Shown here: positions 8,058-16,742 of the stretch, one piece after another
Position numbering within the stretch: the stretch's first letter is position 1
Layout: each line of letters opens with the position of its first letter
From: DATFVJ01 sp963712955
Lineage (GTDB): Bacteria > Actinomycetota > Actinomycetes > Streptosporangiales > Streptosporangiaceae
DNA: 64,000 nt
Assembly (NCBI GenBank): GCA_963712955.1
Contig: CAVQKF010000013.1
Location: 339,643-403,642, forward strand
Direction of reading: 5' to 3'
The notes under the pieces: model-generated
Seen by the model: the letters and a program-made list of their open reading frames with translations, nothing else
Told to the model about the DNA's origin: nothing
Database searches by the model: none
Made by a program: the position numbers and the translations under genes

Positions 8058-8756
8058 CTAGGTTTCGGCCGGGCCGACCAGCGTGCCAATCTTCTCGCCC
8101 CGAATCGCACGGACGATGTTCCCCTTTCCCATCAGGGAGAAAACGACAATCGGCAGCCCGTTATCGCGGCACAGACTCACCGCCGTGGCGTCGATCACTT
8201 TCAGGCTTCTGGTGAGCACATCGCCATAATCGAGCCGCTCGAACCGGACCGCATCCGGATTCTTCCGCGGATCGGAGTCGTAGATACCGTCGACCTGGGT
8301 CCCCTTGAGCACCGCGCCAGCCCGTATCTCGAGCGCGCGCTGGGCCGCGCAGGTATCGGTGGAGAAGAACGGGGCCCCGAGACCCGCCCCGAAGATCACC
8401 ACGCGGCCCTTTTCCAGGTGGCGGATCGCGCGGCGCGGGATATAAGGCTCGGCCACCTGGCCCATCGTGATCGCGGTCTGCACGCGGGTGTCGATGCCGA
8501 GCTTTTCAAGTACGTCCTGCAGGGCGAGGCAGTTGATGACCGTGCCAAGCATGCCCATGTAGTCCGCACGGGCACGGTCGATGCCCCGCTCGGACAGAAC
8601 CTCGCCGCGGAACATGTTCCCGCCGCCGACCACGGCCGCGACCTGCACGCCCTCGCGTACCGCCGCGGCGATCTCCTCCGCGATGTGGATGACGACATCG
8701 GGGTCGATGCCAATGCGCTGGCCACCGGCGAACGCTTCACCTGAGAGCTTCAGCAC
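8058..8756 (-). CDS. pyrH: Uridylate kinase PyrH
   Basis: This enzyme phosphorylates UMP to UDP for nucleic-acid synthesis. The protein belongs to the amino-acid-kinase fold: LKLSGEAFAG at the N-terminus binds phosphates, VVGGGNMFRG near residue 45 is the glycine-rich loop, and the TGNPFFSTDTxA-type motif appears as GLGAPFFSTDTCAAQRA near 125-140. DATAVSLCRDN near 190 is the conserved C-terminal segment. The annotated GTG start gives 232 residues, slightly short, since the family usually has several residues before the LKLSGE motif. The upstream codons (RNWRRV) match that extension, but no ordinary in-frame start codon was found before it. The true start is therefore uncertain and may use a rare codon. 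Confidence 0.92.
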   Translation of the reverse strand: MLKLSGEAFAGGQRIGIDPDVVIHIAEEIAAAVREGVQVAAVVGGGNMFRGEVLSERGIDRARADYMGMLGTVINCLALQDVLEKLGIDTRVQTAITMGQVAEPYIPRRAIRHLEKGRVVIFGAGLGAPFFSTDTCAAQRALEIRAGAVLKGTQVDGIYDSDPRKNPDAVRFERLDYGDVLTRSLKVIDATAVSLCRDNGLPIVVFSLMGKGNIVRAIRGEKIGTLVGPAET

Positions 8757-8837
8757 TACCCGCCGCCAGTTCCGGTGCGTGCCAGGCGCCGGCGCGTGCG
8801 GAGCGCGGGCAGTCTGGATGCCCGGCCGACCCTGGGG

Positions 8838-8948
8838 CCGTTCCTGGGCTGCCCGTTCCTGCGCTGCCCGTTCCTGGGGGGCTGCCCGTTCCTGGGGGGC
8901 TGCCCGTTCCTGCGCTGCCCGTTCCTGGGCTGCCCGTTCCCGCGCTGG
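8838..8948. repeat. Degenerate 15-18 bp repeats between tsf and pyrH
   Basis: About seven imperfect copies of ttcctgggctgcccg, some with an extra ggg triplet, lie in the 366-bp gap between tsf and pyrH, just upstream of pyrH on the minus strand. They are open in the frame of a Gly/Ser/Pro/Thr-rich ORF that shows no family resemblance, so I treat the stretch as non-coding. The rest of the gap shows nothing recognisable. Confidence 0.8.
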
Positions 8949-9122
8949 CCGGGCCAGGCTGGGCCGACCCAGAGCGATCCCGCACAGTGCCCACGGTGGG
9001 CGCGTGTCCGGGCGAACGGACCCGGCCGGGGATCGTTACGTCACTCTCCTGTACGGCCATGGCTTCCCTCTCCGTCGCGCCTGTCGCTTGCGCCTCGCCG
9101 TTCATACCATGAGCGTTCGGTA

Positions 9123-9959
9123 TCAGGCCTCGCCAATCTTAAAGCGGACGAAACTCCGGACAGACCCGCCGGCCTCGGCGAGCAGCTGCTTGACCGTCTT
9201 CTTCGGGTCCTTGACGTACGCCTGCTCGACAAGGACCACATCCTTGAGGAACGCCTTCAGCCGGCCTTCGACGATCTTCGGGATCGCCTTCTCGGGCTTA
9301 CCCTCGTCCCGCGTGATCTGCTCCGCGATCCGGCGCTCCTTCTCAAGCACCTCCGGGGGAACGCTCTCTTCGCTCACGTAGGCCGGCCGCATCGCGGCCA
9401 CCTGCTGGGCGAGATCCTTCGCAAGCTGAGCGTTCTCGGCCTCCAGCTGCACGAGCACGCCAACCGCCGGGGGCAGCGACGGATCCGACTTGTGGAGGTA
9501 GCTCGCGACATATCCGCCTTCAAGCCGCGCGAACCGGCCGAGTTCGACCTTCTCCTTGATCGCGACGCTTGTTTCCTCAATGCGCTGCTGCACGCTGGTA
9601 CCCGGCTTGACTTCCGCACCCAGCAGGGCGAGCCGGTCCGGCGCACCGGTACGGACGGCCGCGGCGAGGATCTCCGCTGCGGCCCGCTGGAAACCCTCGT
9701 TCTTCGCGACGAAGTCCGTCTCGCAGTTCAGCTCGAGCAGCACGCCCGTGCTTGTTCCCTCGACCTCGGCTGCCACCAGGCCGTTCGCTGCGACCCGCTG
9801 TGCCCGCTTGGTCACATCCTTCGCGCCCTTGAGACGCAGTAGCTCAACTGCCTTGTCGACATCACCGGCGGATTCCTCAAGAGACTTCTTGCAGTCCATC
9901 ATTCCGGCGCCTGTCAGCTCGCGGAGCCGCTTGACATCCGCGGCCGTGACGTTCACCAT
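9123..9959 (-). CDS. tsf: Elongation factor Ts
   Basis: EF-Ts recycles EF-Tu from its GDP form. The 278-residue protein begins with the UBA-like N-terminal domain (KRLRELTGAGMMDCKKSLEES, residues about 10-30), whose TGAGMMDCK motif is the family hallmark. It is followed by the core containing LNCETDFVAKNEGF near residues 80-93, the TDF-V motif that contacts EF-Tu. The C-terminal dimerisation region includes VVLVEQAYVKDPKKTV. Length and motifs are normal for an actinobacterial EF-Ts. It lies downstream of rpsB in the standard rpsB-tsf order with an unusually long 287-bp spacer, in which nothing else is evident. Confidence 0.95.
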   Translation of the reverse strand: MVNVTAADVKRLRELTGAGMMDCKKSLEESAGDVDKAVELLRLKGAKDVTKRAQRVAANGLVAAEVEGTSTGVLLELNCETDFVAKNEGFQRAAAEILAAAVRTGAPDRLALLGAEVKPGTSVQQRIEETSVAIKEKVELGRFARLEGGYVASYLHKSDPSLPPAVGVLVQLEAENAQLAKDLAQQVAAMRPAYVSEESVPPEVLEKERRIAEQITRDEGKPEKAIPKIVEGRLKAFLKDVVLVEQAYVKDPKKTVKQLLAEAGGSVRSFVRFKIGEA

Positions 9960-10246
9960 TTTCGGCCTCTCACTATCTCGTCTTGATCTCGTCAGGGAAC
10001 GTGTTCCCAGACGTGTGCCTTACCCGATCGGGTCGGTCTGCCACGCACGCTTCCGGCGTGCACGGGGCGTGTCTTCGGCCGTCGCGCCTGGCCTGCCTGC
10101 GCCGTGTGGCACCCGAGCCGACCGGCCAGCGGTGCTCCCGCAGCTGCGCACGAGCAAGACTGCGAGCCTCACGCCCCCAGCCCACGTGCCGCGTATGGCC
10201 GCCAGCCCGTGCGCCCGCAGGTCGCGCAAGCCCGGCCCCTTGCGAA

Positions 10247-11488
10247 TCAGGCGTCGGGCCCGCTGCCCGTCTGCGCCGCGTCTCCTGTAAGAGCTGGCTC
10301 GCCAGTCTCGGTTCGGTCATCGGCTTCCCCCGCACCGCCATCCGCCGAATCCTGGGCGCCTTCTCCCATTTCAGCGTCACCGCTCGCCGTCATCGCAGCG
10401 CCGGCCGGTGTCACCGCAGCGCCGGCCGAGGTGTCCGCAGTGCCGGCCGAGGTGACCGCAGCGCCGGCCGAGGTGTCCGCAGTGCCGGCCGAGGTGACCG
10501 CAGCGCCGGCCGAGGTGTCCGCAGTGCCGGCCGAGGTGACCGCAGCGCCGGCCGAGGTGTCCGCAGTGCCGGCCGAGGTGACCGCAGCGCCGGCCGAGGT
10601 GTCCGCAGTGCCGGCCGCAGTGACCGTTGCGCCGGCCGCGGTCTCCGCGTCCGCCCCCTCGACCGCTGCTGAAGACCCCGCCTCGGGCTGGCCGCCCTCG
10701 AGCAGTTCACGTTCCCATTCAGCCAGTGGTTCCTGGACGCCGATGTCCGCACCAACCACATCGACTGCCGGCTTTTCCTCGCCCGCCGCCGCACCTGCGC
10801 GCGCGATCAGGCCATCGGCAACCGCGTCCGCGACGACCCGCGTCAGCAGCGCGACGCTGCGGATCGCATCGTCATTCCCCGGGATCGGATAGGTGACTTC
10901 GTCCGGATCACAATTGGTGTCCAGGATCGCCACGACGGGGATGCCGAGCTTGCGGGCCTCGCTGACGGCGATGTGTTCCTTCTTGGTGTCGACCACCCAG
11001 ACGGCGCTCGGCACACGCGACATGTCGCGGATACCCCCGAGTGTGCGGTCGAGTTTGTCGCGTTCACGCTTGAGGTGGAGCAGTTCCTTCTTGGTCATGC
11101 CCGAGCCCGCTACGTCGTCGAAGTCGATCTCCTCAAGCTCCTTGAGCCGCTGCAGCCGCTTGAACACCGTGGAGAAGTTCGTGAGCATGCCGCCAAGCCA
11201 GCGCTGGTTGACGAATGGCATCCCGACGCGACGCGCCTGCTCGGCGATCGCCTCCTGTGCCTGCTTCTTCGTGCCGACGAACAGCACCGAGCCGCCGTGC
11301 GCGACGGTCTCCTTCACGAATTCGTAGCCGGTGTCGATGTATTCGAGCGACTGCTGGAGGTCGATGATGTAGATGCCGTTGCGCTCGGCGAAGATGAAGC
11401 GCTTCATCTTCGGGTTCCAGCGACGAGTCTGATGACCGAAATGAACGCCGCTCTCCAGCAGCTGCCTCATGGTGACGACGGGTGCCAT
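10247..11488 (-). CDS. rpsB: 30S ribosomal protein S2 with repeat-rich C-terminal extension
   Basis: S2 is a small-subunit protein needed late in 30S assembly. Residues about 1-235 are the normal protein: MRQLLESGVHFGHQTRRWNP, FVGTKKQAQEAI, NQRWLGGMLTN, and the PDEVTYPIPGNDDAIRSV signature. The C-terminal part is unusual. Five copies of a 14-residue unit (AGAAVTSAGTADTS) bring the protein to 413 residues, against about 260-300 in most actinobacteria. The start at 11488 is chosen because homology begins with MAPVVTMRQLL and a GGGA motif lies about 8 bases upstream, although the frame stays open to 11566. It heads the rpsB-tsf pair. Confidence 0.95.
   Translation of the reverse strand: MAPVVTMRQLLESGVHFGHQTRRWNPKMKRFIFAERNGIYIIDLQQSLEYIDTGYEFVKETVAHGGSVLFVGTKKQAQEAIAEQARRVGMPFVNQRWLGGMLTNFSTVFKRLQRLKELEEIDFDDVAGSGMTKKELLHLKRERDKLDRTLGGIRDMSRVPSAVWVVDTKKEHIAVSEARKLGIPVVAILDTNCDPDEVTYPIPGNDDAIRSVALLTRVVADAVADGLIARAGAAAGEEKPAVDVVGADIGVQEPLAEWERELLEGGQPEAGSSAAVEGADAETAAGATVTAAGTADTSAGAAVTSAGTADTSAGAAVTSAGTADTSAGAAVTSAGTADTSAGAAVTSAGTADTSAGAAVTPAGAAMTASGDAEMGEGAQDSADGGAGEADDRTETGEPALTGDAAQTGSGPDA
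10416..10625. repeat. 42-bp tandem repeat, 5 units, in the 3' part of rpsB
   Basis: Each 42-bp unit contains two related 21-bp halves (differing at gcagcg/gcagtg and gtgtcc/gtgacc). Four units are essentially identical and the fifth diverges at its end. In the rpsB frame they encode an Ala/Thr/Gly/Ser repeat. The unit is a multiple of three, so copy-number change would not break the gene. Confidence 0.93.
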
Positions 11489-11750
11489 GCCCGCAGTCCC
11501 TTTCTCTCGTGCGGCGCCCCAGTCAGGTGCGGCCGCTTCCCGGTTCCTCCTGGCGCCCGTACGCACCTGCCGTCAGAATCTGCCTTTCCAGAACTGACGG
11601 ACCGAGAGGTGCGTCCCGCCGGCACCGGTCCAGGGAGCGGATGGCGGGCGGGCGCGCGAATTAGGCCACTATGAGCCGGGGGACAGTCTACCGGGTCTTG
11701 TCCGGCGATGTTGCCTGGTCCGTGCGCCTGGCAATTCCCAGGGGCAACGC

Positions 11751-12782
11751 CTACGCGCGGGGGTGTGCCTGCCGGTAGCTTCCGATCAGCCGCTCGGGGG
11801 AGACATGCGTGTAGATCTGCGTCGTGGCAAGCGATGCGTGGCCCAGGATCTCCTGGACACTCCGCAGGTCGGCGCCCCCCTCGAGCAGGTGGGTCGCGGC
11901 CGCATGGCGCAGCCCATGGGGTCCCGTATCTGGAGCGTCCGGCACCGCTGCGAGTGCTGCGTGCACCATGCGGCGCGCCACACGGGGGTCCAGGCGGCCA
12001 CCGCGGGCCCCGAGCAGCAGCGCGGGCCCGCTGCGCCCGCTGACCAGGAGCGGCCGTCCCGCCCGGCACCAGCGATCGACCGCGCGCAGGGCGGGAATCC
12101 CGACCGGCACGGTGCGTTGCTTGCCTCGCTTGCCGAGCACCCGGACGGTCCCGCGCTGCGGATCCACATCACGCACATCGAGCCCACACAGTTCACCCAC
12201 CCGAATTCCTGTGGCGTACAAAAGCTCAAGTACCGCCGCGTCCCGCAGGCCGGTCGCAGACTCCCCGGCGTGCACGGCCACGTGCCCGAGGACAGCCGCC
12301 ACGTCCTGCGCGGCACCAACCTGCGGAAGCGCGCGCCGGGATTTCAGTGTGCCGAGCAACTGGCCTGGGTCGGCGGCGAGCCAGCCGCGCCGGTGCGCGA
12401 ACGCAGTGAAGGTCCGCGCCGCCGCGGCGCGCCGCGCCAGCGTCGACCGTGCCCGCCCGCTGGCGTGCTGCTTAGCCAGCCAGCCACGGATGACTCCAAT
12501 GCCGACGTCCTGCGGCCCGTCAGCGCCCGTGCGCCACGCATGCTCGAGCAGGGACCTGGCGTCACCCAGGTAGGCGCGGACCGTGTGGCTGGAAAACCCG
12601 CGCTCTGCGGCCAGGAACATCTCGAAGGCGGCCAGGCACTGCTCGAAGCCCGCCGGGAGCGGCCCAGCCGTCGCCGCGGGACCCGTGCCCGATTCTGTGA
12701 CCCGCCGCACAACGCTCACAGGCGCCACCGTGCGCCCCCGCGGCCGCCGAGTCAAGCACCACCCTTGCGTGCGAGCCGCCAC
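11751..12782 (-). CDS. xerC: Tyrosine recombinase XerC
   Basis: XerC-type recombinases resolve chromosome dimers at dif together with XerD. The protein has an N-terminal SAM-like core-binding domain (AFEMFLAAERGFSSHTVRAYLGDARSL region) and a C-terminal catalytic domain. All catalytic residues are visible: Arg in YATGIRVGEL, Lys in LGKRGKQR, the H-x-x-R box HGLRHAAATHLL, the second His in ILGHASLATTQ, and the nucleophile Tyr in IYTHV. The longest frame is given (343 residues). It overlaps dprA by 31 bp, and a GTG at 12728, 24 bp after the dprA stop, is a more likely start. The dprA-xerC order between comM and rpsB is conserved in actinobacteria. Confidence 0.9.
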   Translation of the reverse strand: MAARTQGWCLTRRPRGRTVAPVSVVRRVTESGTGPAATAGPLPAGFEQCLAAFEMFLAAERGFSSHTVRAYLGDARSLLEHAWRTGADGPQDVGIGVIRGWLAKQHASGRARSTLARRAAAARTFTAFAHRRGWLAADPGQLLGTLKSRRALPQVGAAQDVAAVLGHVAVHAGESATGLRDAAVLELLYATGIRVGELCGLDVRDVDPQRGTVRVLGKRGKQRTVPVGIPALRAVDRWCRAGRPLLVSGRSGPALLLGARGGRLDPRVARRMVHAALAAVPDAPDTGPHGLRHAAATHLLEGGADLRSVQEILGHASLATTQIYTHVSPERLIGSYRQAHPRA

Positions 12783-13915
12783 CCGCGCGGCCCCCGCGCC
12801 ACAAATCCGCCCGCCGCGAGCAGGCCGAGGCAGCTCAGCGTCGTATCGAGGGCCATCCCGGCGGATACCGCGACCGTCGCGGGACCCGCACCACCCCGGA
12901 CGGGAACTGCCTCGAGGACCCGGGCCGTCTCCGGATCAAGCTCAGCCACCGCGAGAACGGGGCCTGGCGACGCGAGGTACTCACCCACCGCCGCCACCTG
13001 TTCGAGCACATCATCGGAACTTGTCACGCATGTGGCACCCCACTCACGCATGATCAAGTGACAGCCGGCCGAGGAATCGGAGGTGACGGGCCCAGGGACG
13101 GCCATAAGCGGCCGGTACATATCCCTGGCATGCCTGGCGGTGCTCAGGGCGCCGCTGCGACGGCGTGCCTCGACGACAACGGTGCCGCGGCTCAACGCCG
13201 CTATCACCCGGTTTCTTGCCAGAAACCTTGCCCTGGTTGGATTGCGCCCCGGCGGCCATTCGCTGACCAGCAGGCCCTGCGCGGCGATGCACTCGAACAG
13301 TTCGTGGTTGCCATGTGGATATGGATTGTCGACACCGCACGCCAGGATGGCGATCGTGATCCCGTCCGCGGCGACAGCCCCGCGATGTGCACACCCGTCG
13401 ATCCCGTACGCCCCGCCTGATACGACCGCCCAGCCCCGGCAGGCAAGGCCTGCCGCCAGTTCTGCCGACACATGGGAGCCGTAAGCGGTGGCGGCGCGGG
13501 CACCGACGACCGACACCGACCGTAGGCAGCTGTAACGTAGATCGGCGCTTCCGCGTAGCCACAAAGCGTACGGCCGGGCATCGCCCAGAACATCGAGCTG
13601 TGTCGGCCATTCCGGCTCTCCAGGGCAGACCAGCCGGATTCCGGCGAGTTCGGCGGCACCGAGGTCACGTTCGCCGGGTATCTCGGGCAGCCGGACGCGC
13701 CAGTTACGCATCGACCGGCCAATCCCCGCTGCCAATGCCGGGTCCGCATCGTCTGCGATGGTGGCTTGCCGCGGAACACTGCCGGCCTTGATCGCGGCGA
13801 CAAGGGCCTCGGGGCCCCATGTTCGCAGCAATGCGCCGGCGGCCCTGTCACCAGGCTCCGCGAGATAGGTCAGCGCGGCACAGGCGAGTCGCTGCCCGTC
13901 AGGTGCGCGGTTCAC
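12752..13915 (-). CDS. dprA: DNA processing protein DprA (Smf)
   Basis: DprA binds incoming single-stranded DNA and loads RecA. The protein has an N-terminal helical region, a Rossmann-like core with SVVGARAATAYG near residue 140, SGGAYGIDGCAHRGA near 168-182 and the N-P-Y-P region CGVDNPYPHGNHELF, then ARNRVIAALSRGTVVVEA, all family hallmarks. A C-terminal winged-helix-like segment follows. The GTG at 13915 is preferred over 13933 because its GTGA overlaps the comM stop, the common coupling arrangement. The gene sits between comM and xerC as in other actinobacteria. Confidence 0.92.
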   Translation of the reverse strand: MNRAPDGQRLACAALTYLAEPGDRAAGALLRTWGPEALVAAIKAGSVPRQATIADDADPALAAGIGRSMRNWRVRLPEIPGERDLGAAELAGIRLVCPGEPEWPTQLDVLGDARPYALWLRGSADLRYSCLRSVSVVGARAATAYGSHVSAELAAGLACRGWAVVSGGAYGIDGCAHRGAVAADGITIAILACGVDNPYPHGNHELFECIAAQGLLVSEWPPGRNPTRARFLARNRVIAALSRGTVVVEARRRSGALSTARHARDMYRPLMAVPGPVTSDSSAGCHLIMREWGATCVTSSDDVLEQVAAVGEYLASPGPVLAVAELDPETARVLEAVPVRGGAGPATVAVSAGMALDTTLSCLGLLAAGGFVARGPRGWRLARKGGA

Positions 13916-15636
13916 TGTGTCACCCCGAGCCACAGACCCAGCGCATATCCCGTCTCTTCCGCGGTGGGCCGCGCCCTGCCGGCCAGATCAGCCAGCGTCC
14001 AGGAAACCCGCATGACCCGGTCGACTCCCCTGGCACTGATCTGGCCAAGCTCGATCGCGCGCTCAAGGCGGGTGAGAGCACCGGGTGCGGGCGGGAACCT
14101 GCGGCGAAGCTCGCTTCCAGGGATCTGAGCGTTGAGCCGCCAGGGGGTGCCCGCCAGGCGGAACGCCACGCGCTCACGTGCCAGCTCGACGCGTTTGGCC
14201 ACGACCGCGCTGGTTTCTGCGAATCGCCGGTCGCTCAGCAGCTCCGCCCTGCCGACAGGAAGGAGCTCGACCTTGACGTCGACCCGGTCGAGTAGCGGAC
14301 CAGACAACCGGCCCAGGTACCTGCGCCTGGCCATGGGCGTGCACGTGCACGCCGCCCGCAGGCCAGCGGCGCGGGCGCACGGGCACGGGTTGGCGGCGAG
14401 CACCAGCGTGAAACGTGCGGGGAAGCGCGCGGTCAGCCCGGACCGCGCGACGACGACCTCGCCCGACTCCAATGGCTGGCGCAATGCGTCGAGCACGTCG
14501 CGGCTGAATTCCGGCGCCTCATCAAGGAAAAGCACTCCCAAGTGGGCAAGTGACACCGCGCCCGGCCGGATGATCCCGCTGCCTCCACCCACGATCGCTG
14601 CCTTCGTGGCGGTGTGATGGGGCCCGCAGAAGGGCGGCTCCGTGACAAGCGGGCAGCCAGGTGGCAGGGCACCGGCCACCGAGTACACGGACGTCACCTC
14701 GAGCGAGGCGGCCAGGTCCAGTCGCGGAAGGACTGTCGGGAGCCGTTCGGCGAGCATGGTCTTGCCCGCCCCTGGCGGCCCGAGCATGGATAGGTGATGA
14801 CCGCCGGCCGCGCAGATCTCAACTGCCCGCCGCGCAACCGGCTGGCCGAGCACGTCGGCCAGGTCGACAGCGGTCTGACCCCTTGACCCGAGCAGCCCGG
14901 CGCCGAAACGTGGTATCGCGCCGGCTCGTGATCCCGGTGGAGTCCCGTCTGCGCGGCCGGCCCCGGTTCCGCGGGCCACCGCAGGAAGGAATTCCGCTTG
15001 GCCGGCCACGGCCGGACCGGCTGCTGCCTGACCCGCGTCACGTTGGCGTGCAGGCCCGTCTGCCGCTGCGGAGAAGGTCCCGCCCTCGATGACCTCCACC
15101 GGCTCGGTGCCCGCTGGGCAGCGGTCTCCCCGCAGGTAGGTGAGCAGGCCCACGAGCGTGGGAACGGCCAGCACCCGCACGCCGGGCATCAGCGCGGCTT
15201 CGGGTGCGTTCACCCGCGGCACCGCGATGGTGCCGAAGCCAGCCCCCGAGGCGCTCGCGGTGGCTGGCAGGACCCCGCGCACGGGCCGCAGGCGGCCGTC
15301 AAGGCCGAGCTCGCCAAGGAGGACGAGGCCGGCCAGCGCCGCACTGGGCAACGCTCCAGCCGCCGCGAGTATGGCGACGGCAATGGCGAGATCGAACGCG
15401 CTGCCCCGCTTCGGCAAGCTTGCCGGGGACAACCCGACCGTGATCTTGCGTTGCGGCCACTCCTGGCCACTGTTGACGATCGCCGACCGAATCCGGTCGC
15501 GCGCTTCGCGCAGGGCCGTATCTGGGAGCCCCACAAGCAGCAGCCCGACCAGGCCGTTGGCGATGTCGGCTTCTACCTCGACGGTGTGCCCCTCCACACC
15601 GACCAACGCGATCGCGTATGTGCGGGCAAGCGGCAT
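13912..15636 (-). CDS. comM: YifB/ComM family Mg-chelatase-like AAA+ ATPase
   Basis: ComM is a hexameric AAA+ helicase that helps branch migration during natural transformation; in actinobacteria its role is less clear. The 574-residue protein has the N-terminal ChlI-like domain (VGVEGHTVEVEADIANGLVG, then VGLPDTALREARDRIRSA). A Walker A, GPPGAGKTMLAERLP, lies near residues 290-305, and Walker B is VLFLDEAPEFSRDVLDALRQPLE near 370. A short low-complexity Ala/Gly insertion separates the two parts near residues 190-240. Four cysteines near 420-435 (NPCPCARAAGLRAACTC) match the conserved cysteine cluster of the family. The ATG directly follows the TAG of yraN. Confidence 0.92.
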   Translation of the reverse strand: MPLARTYAIALVGVEGHTVEVEADIANGLVGLLLVGLPDTALREARDRIRSAIVNSGQEWPQRKITVGLSPASLPKRGSAFDLAIAVAILAAAGALPSAALAGLVLLGELGLDGRLRPVRGVLPATASASGAGFGTIAVPRVNAPEAALMPGVRVLAVPTLVGLLTYLRGDRCPAGTEPVEVIEGGTFSAAADGPARQRDAGQAAAGPAVAGQAEFLPAVARGTGAGRADGTPPGSRAGAIPRFGAGLLGSRGQTAVDLADVLGQPVARRAVEICAAGGHHLSMLGPPGAGKTMLAERLPTVLPRLDLAASLEVTSVYSVAGALPPGCPLVTEPPFCGPHHTATKAAIVGGGSGIIRPGAVSLAHLGVLFLDEAPEFSRDVLDALRQPLESGEVVVARSGLTARFPARFTLVLAANPCPCARAAGLRAACTCTPMARRRYLGRLSGPLLDRVDVKVELLPVGRAELLSDRRFAETSAVVAKRVELARERVAFRLAGTPWRLNAQIPGSELRRRFPPAPGALTRLERAIELGQISARGVDRVMRVSWTLADLAGRARPTAEETGYALGLWLGVTQ

Positions 15637-15993
15637 CTAGCCCACCCCCCGCACGTGCTCGATCGTGTAACTGCCGCCATGGTCACGAGTAAGCCCGACG
15701 GCGTCGATCCGTATCCCGTCGAACAGGACGTCGTGCGCTGAAATCCATCGGACAGCAAGGCGCCTGAGCCGGGCTCGCTTCTGCCTGGTGATTGCTTCCA
15801 GCGGGGTGCCGTACCGGGGTCCTGAGCGTGTCTTGACCTCACAGACGACGAGCGTGCGGCGCTCGGCTGCGACGATGTCCAGTTCGCCGTCCGGACACCG
15901 CCAGTTGCGGCTCAAGATCCGGAGGCCTGCTGCCTCCAGAAAGCTCGCGGCCGCCTGCTCGCCCTGCCTGCCAAGGAGGTCCTTGGGATGCAT
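15637..15993 (-). CDS. yraN: UPF0102 (YraN) family endonuclease-like protein
   Basis: The 118-residue protein has the YraN/UPF0102 fold, related to Holliday-junction and restriction endonucleases. LGRQGEQAAASFLEAAG leads into ILSRNWRCPDGELDIVA, and then LVVCEVKTRSGPRYGTP. The Glu of GELD and the E-x-K of CEVKTR are the expected metal-binding catalytic residues. Its biological role is not established. The ATG at 15993 is preferred to a GTG three codons upstream because GGAGG lies 8 bases before it. It directly abuts comM, suggesting one operon with comM, dprA and xerC. Confidence 0.9.
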   Translation of the reverse strand: MHPKDLLGRQGEQAAASFLEAAGLRILSRNWRCPDGELDIVAAERRTLVVCEVKTRSGPRYGTPLEAITRQKRARLRRLAVRWISAHDVLFDGIRIDAVGLTRDHGGSYTIEHVRGVG

Positions 15994-16002
15994 TGCCACC
16001 AC

Positions 16003-16385
16003 CTCCGCCTTCGACGGTGGCGCGAGACGGCCGGCACCGACAGACCCAAAACGGCCGCTGTGGATGGCGGCCGCGGTGGGCGCACTCCTGTGGGCACGCC
16101 GGCCGAAATGTCAGACCCCCCCGATCTCACCGCGGATGCACCCGGGTCAGGCCGGCATGGCAGCCCCCCGTGCTCCCTCCCCGGATGCACCAGGGTCAGG
16201 GCGGCATGGCAGACCCCCGTGCTCCCACCACGGATACGGCCTGATCAGGCCGCAGAACGCGGCACTTGTGCCCGGCGAGATGGCCACCTCGATCGTTGGC
16301 GGCTGCCGCGCCACGTGGGCCGGAAGCCCGCTGCCGGCGGGACCTCCGGGCGGCGGCCCGGCCGGACCCGCTGCCGACGTCACCG
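16003..16385. other. Intergenic region with a 49-bp tandem duplication
   Basis: This 383-bp gap between DUF2469 and yraN contains no gene I can support. Its only structure is two copies of a 49-bp unit (16134-16182 and 16183-16231) that differ at about seven positions. Each unit begins ggatgcacc and contains ggcatggcag followed by a run of C. A truncated third start (cggata) follows. Confidence 0.75.
16134..16231. repeat. 49-bp imperfect tandem duplication
   Basis: Two adjacent 49-bp copies lie in the non-coding gap upstream of yraN. The unit is not a multiple of three, unlike those in coding sequence in this window. Confidence 0.8.
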
Positions 16386-16715
16386 CTAGGTAGGAAAACC
16401 CGGCTTTTCGTCGGGAAGCTCCAGATCGCTTTGCGCCAGTTCCTCGACGTTCACATCCTTGAAGGTGACAACCCGCACGTTCTTGACGAATCGCGCTGGG
16501 CGGTACATGTCCCACACCCAGGCGTCCTGCATCGTGACCTCGAAGAAAACCTCACCGTTGTCGGCCGTCCGCACGTTGAGCTCGACCTGGTTGGTGAGAT
16601 AGAAGCGGCGCTCGGTCTCGACGACATGGCTGAACAGCCCGACCACGTCGCGATACTCGCGGTAGAGCTGCAATTCCATCTCGGTCTCGTACTTCTCGAG
16701 ATCCTCTGCGCTCAT
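16386..16715 (-). CDS. DUF2469 domain protein
   Basis: The 109-residue acidic protein is a typical member of the actinobacterial DUF2469 family. It opens with MSAEDLEKYETEMELQLYREYRDVV and contains VVETERRFYLTNQVEL and FKDVNVEELAQSDLELP, which are characteristic. No function is known for the family. It is almost always found between rnhB and yraN in actinobacteria, as here, and is highly conserved. A GGAGGGGACACC stretch precedes the ATG. The rnhB stop lies 27 bp upstream, so the genes are probably co-transcribed. Confidence 0.93.
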   Translation of the reverse strand: MSAEDLEKYETEMELQLYREYRDVVGLFSHVVETERRFYLTNQVELNVRTADNGEVFFEVTMQDAWVWDMYRPARFVKNVRVVTFKDVNVEELAQSDLELPDEKPGFPT

Positions 16716-16742
16716 GGTGTCCCCTCCGATCAGGCGGCCAGA

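Noticed and set aside
8737..9105. Minus-strand ORF of 122 codons between tsf and pyrH
   Set aside because: It consists mostly of Gly/Ser/Thr/Pro repeats with no family, and overlaps the pyrH start.
10416..10625. Regular repeats considered as a CRISPR array
   Set aside because: The units are contiguous without unique spacers and are in frame inside rpsB.
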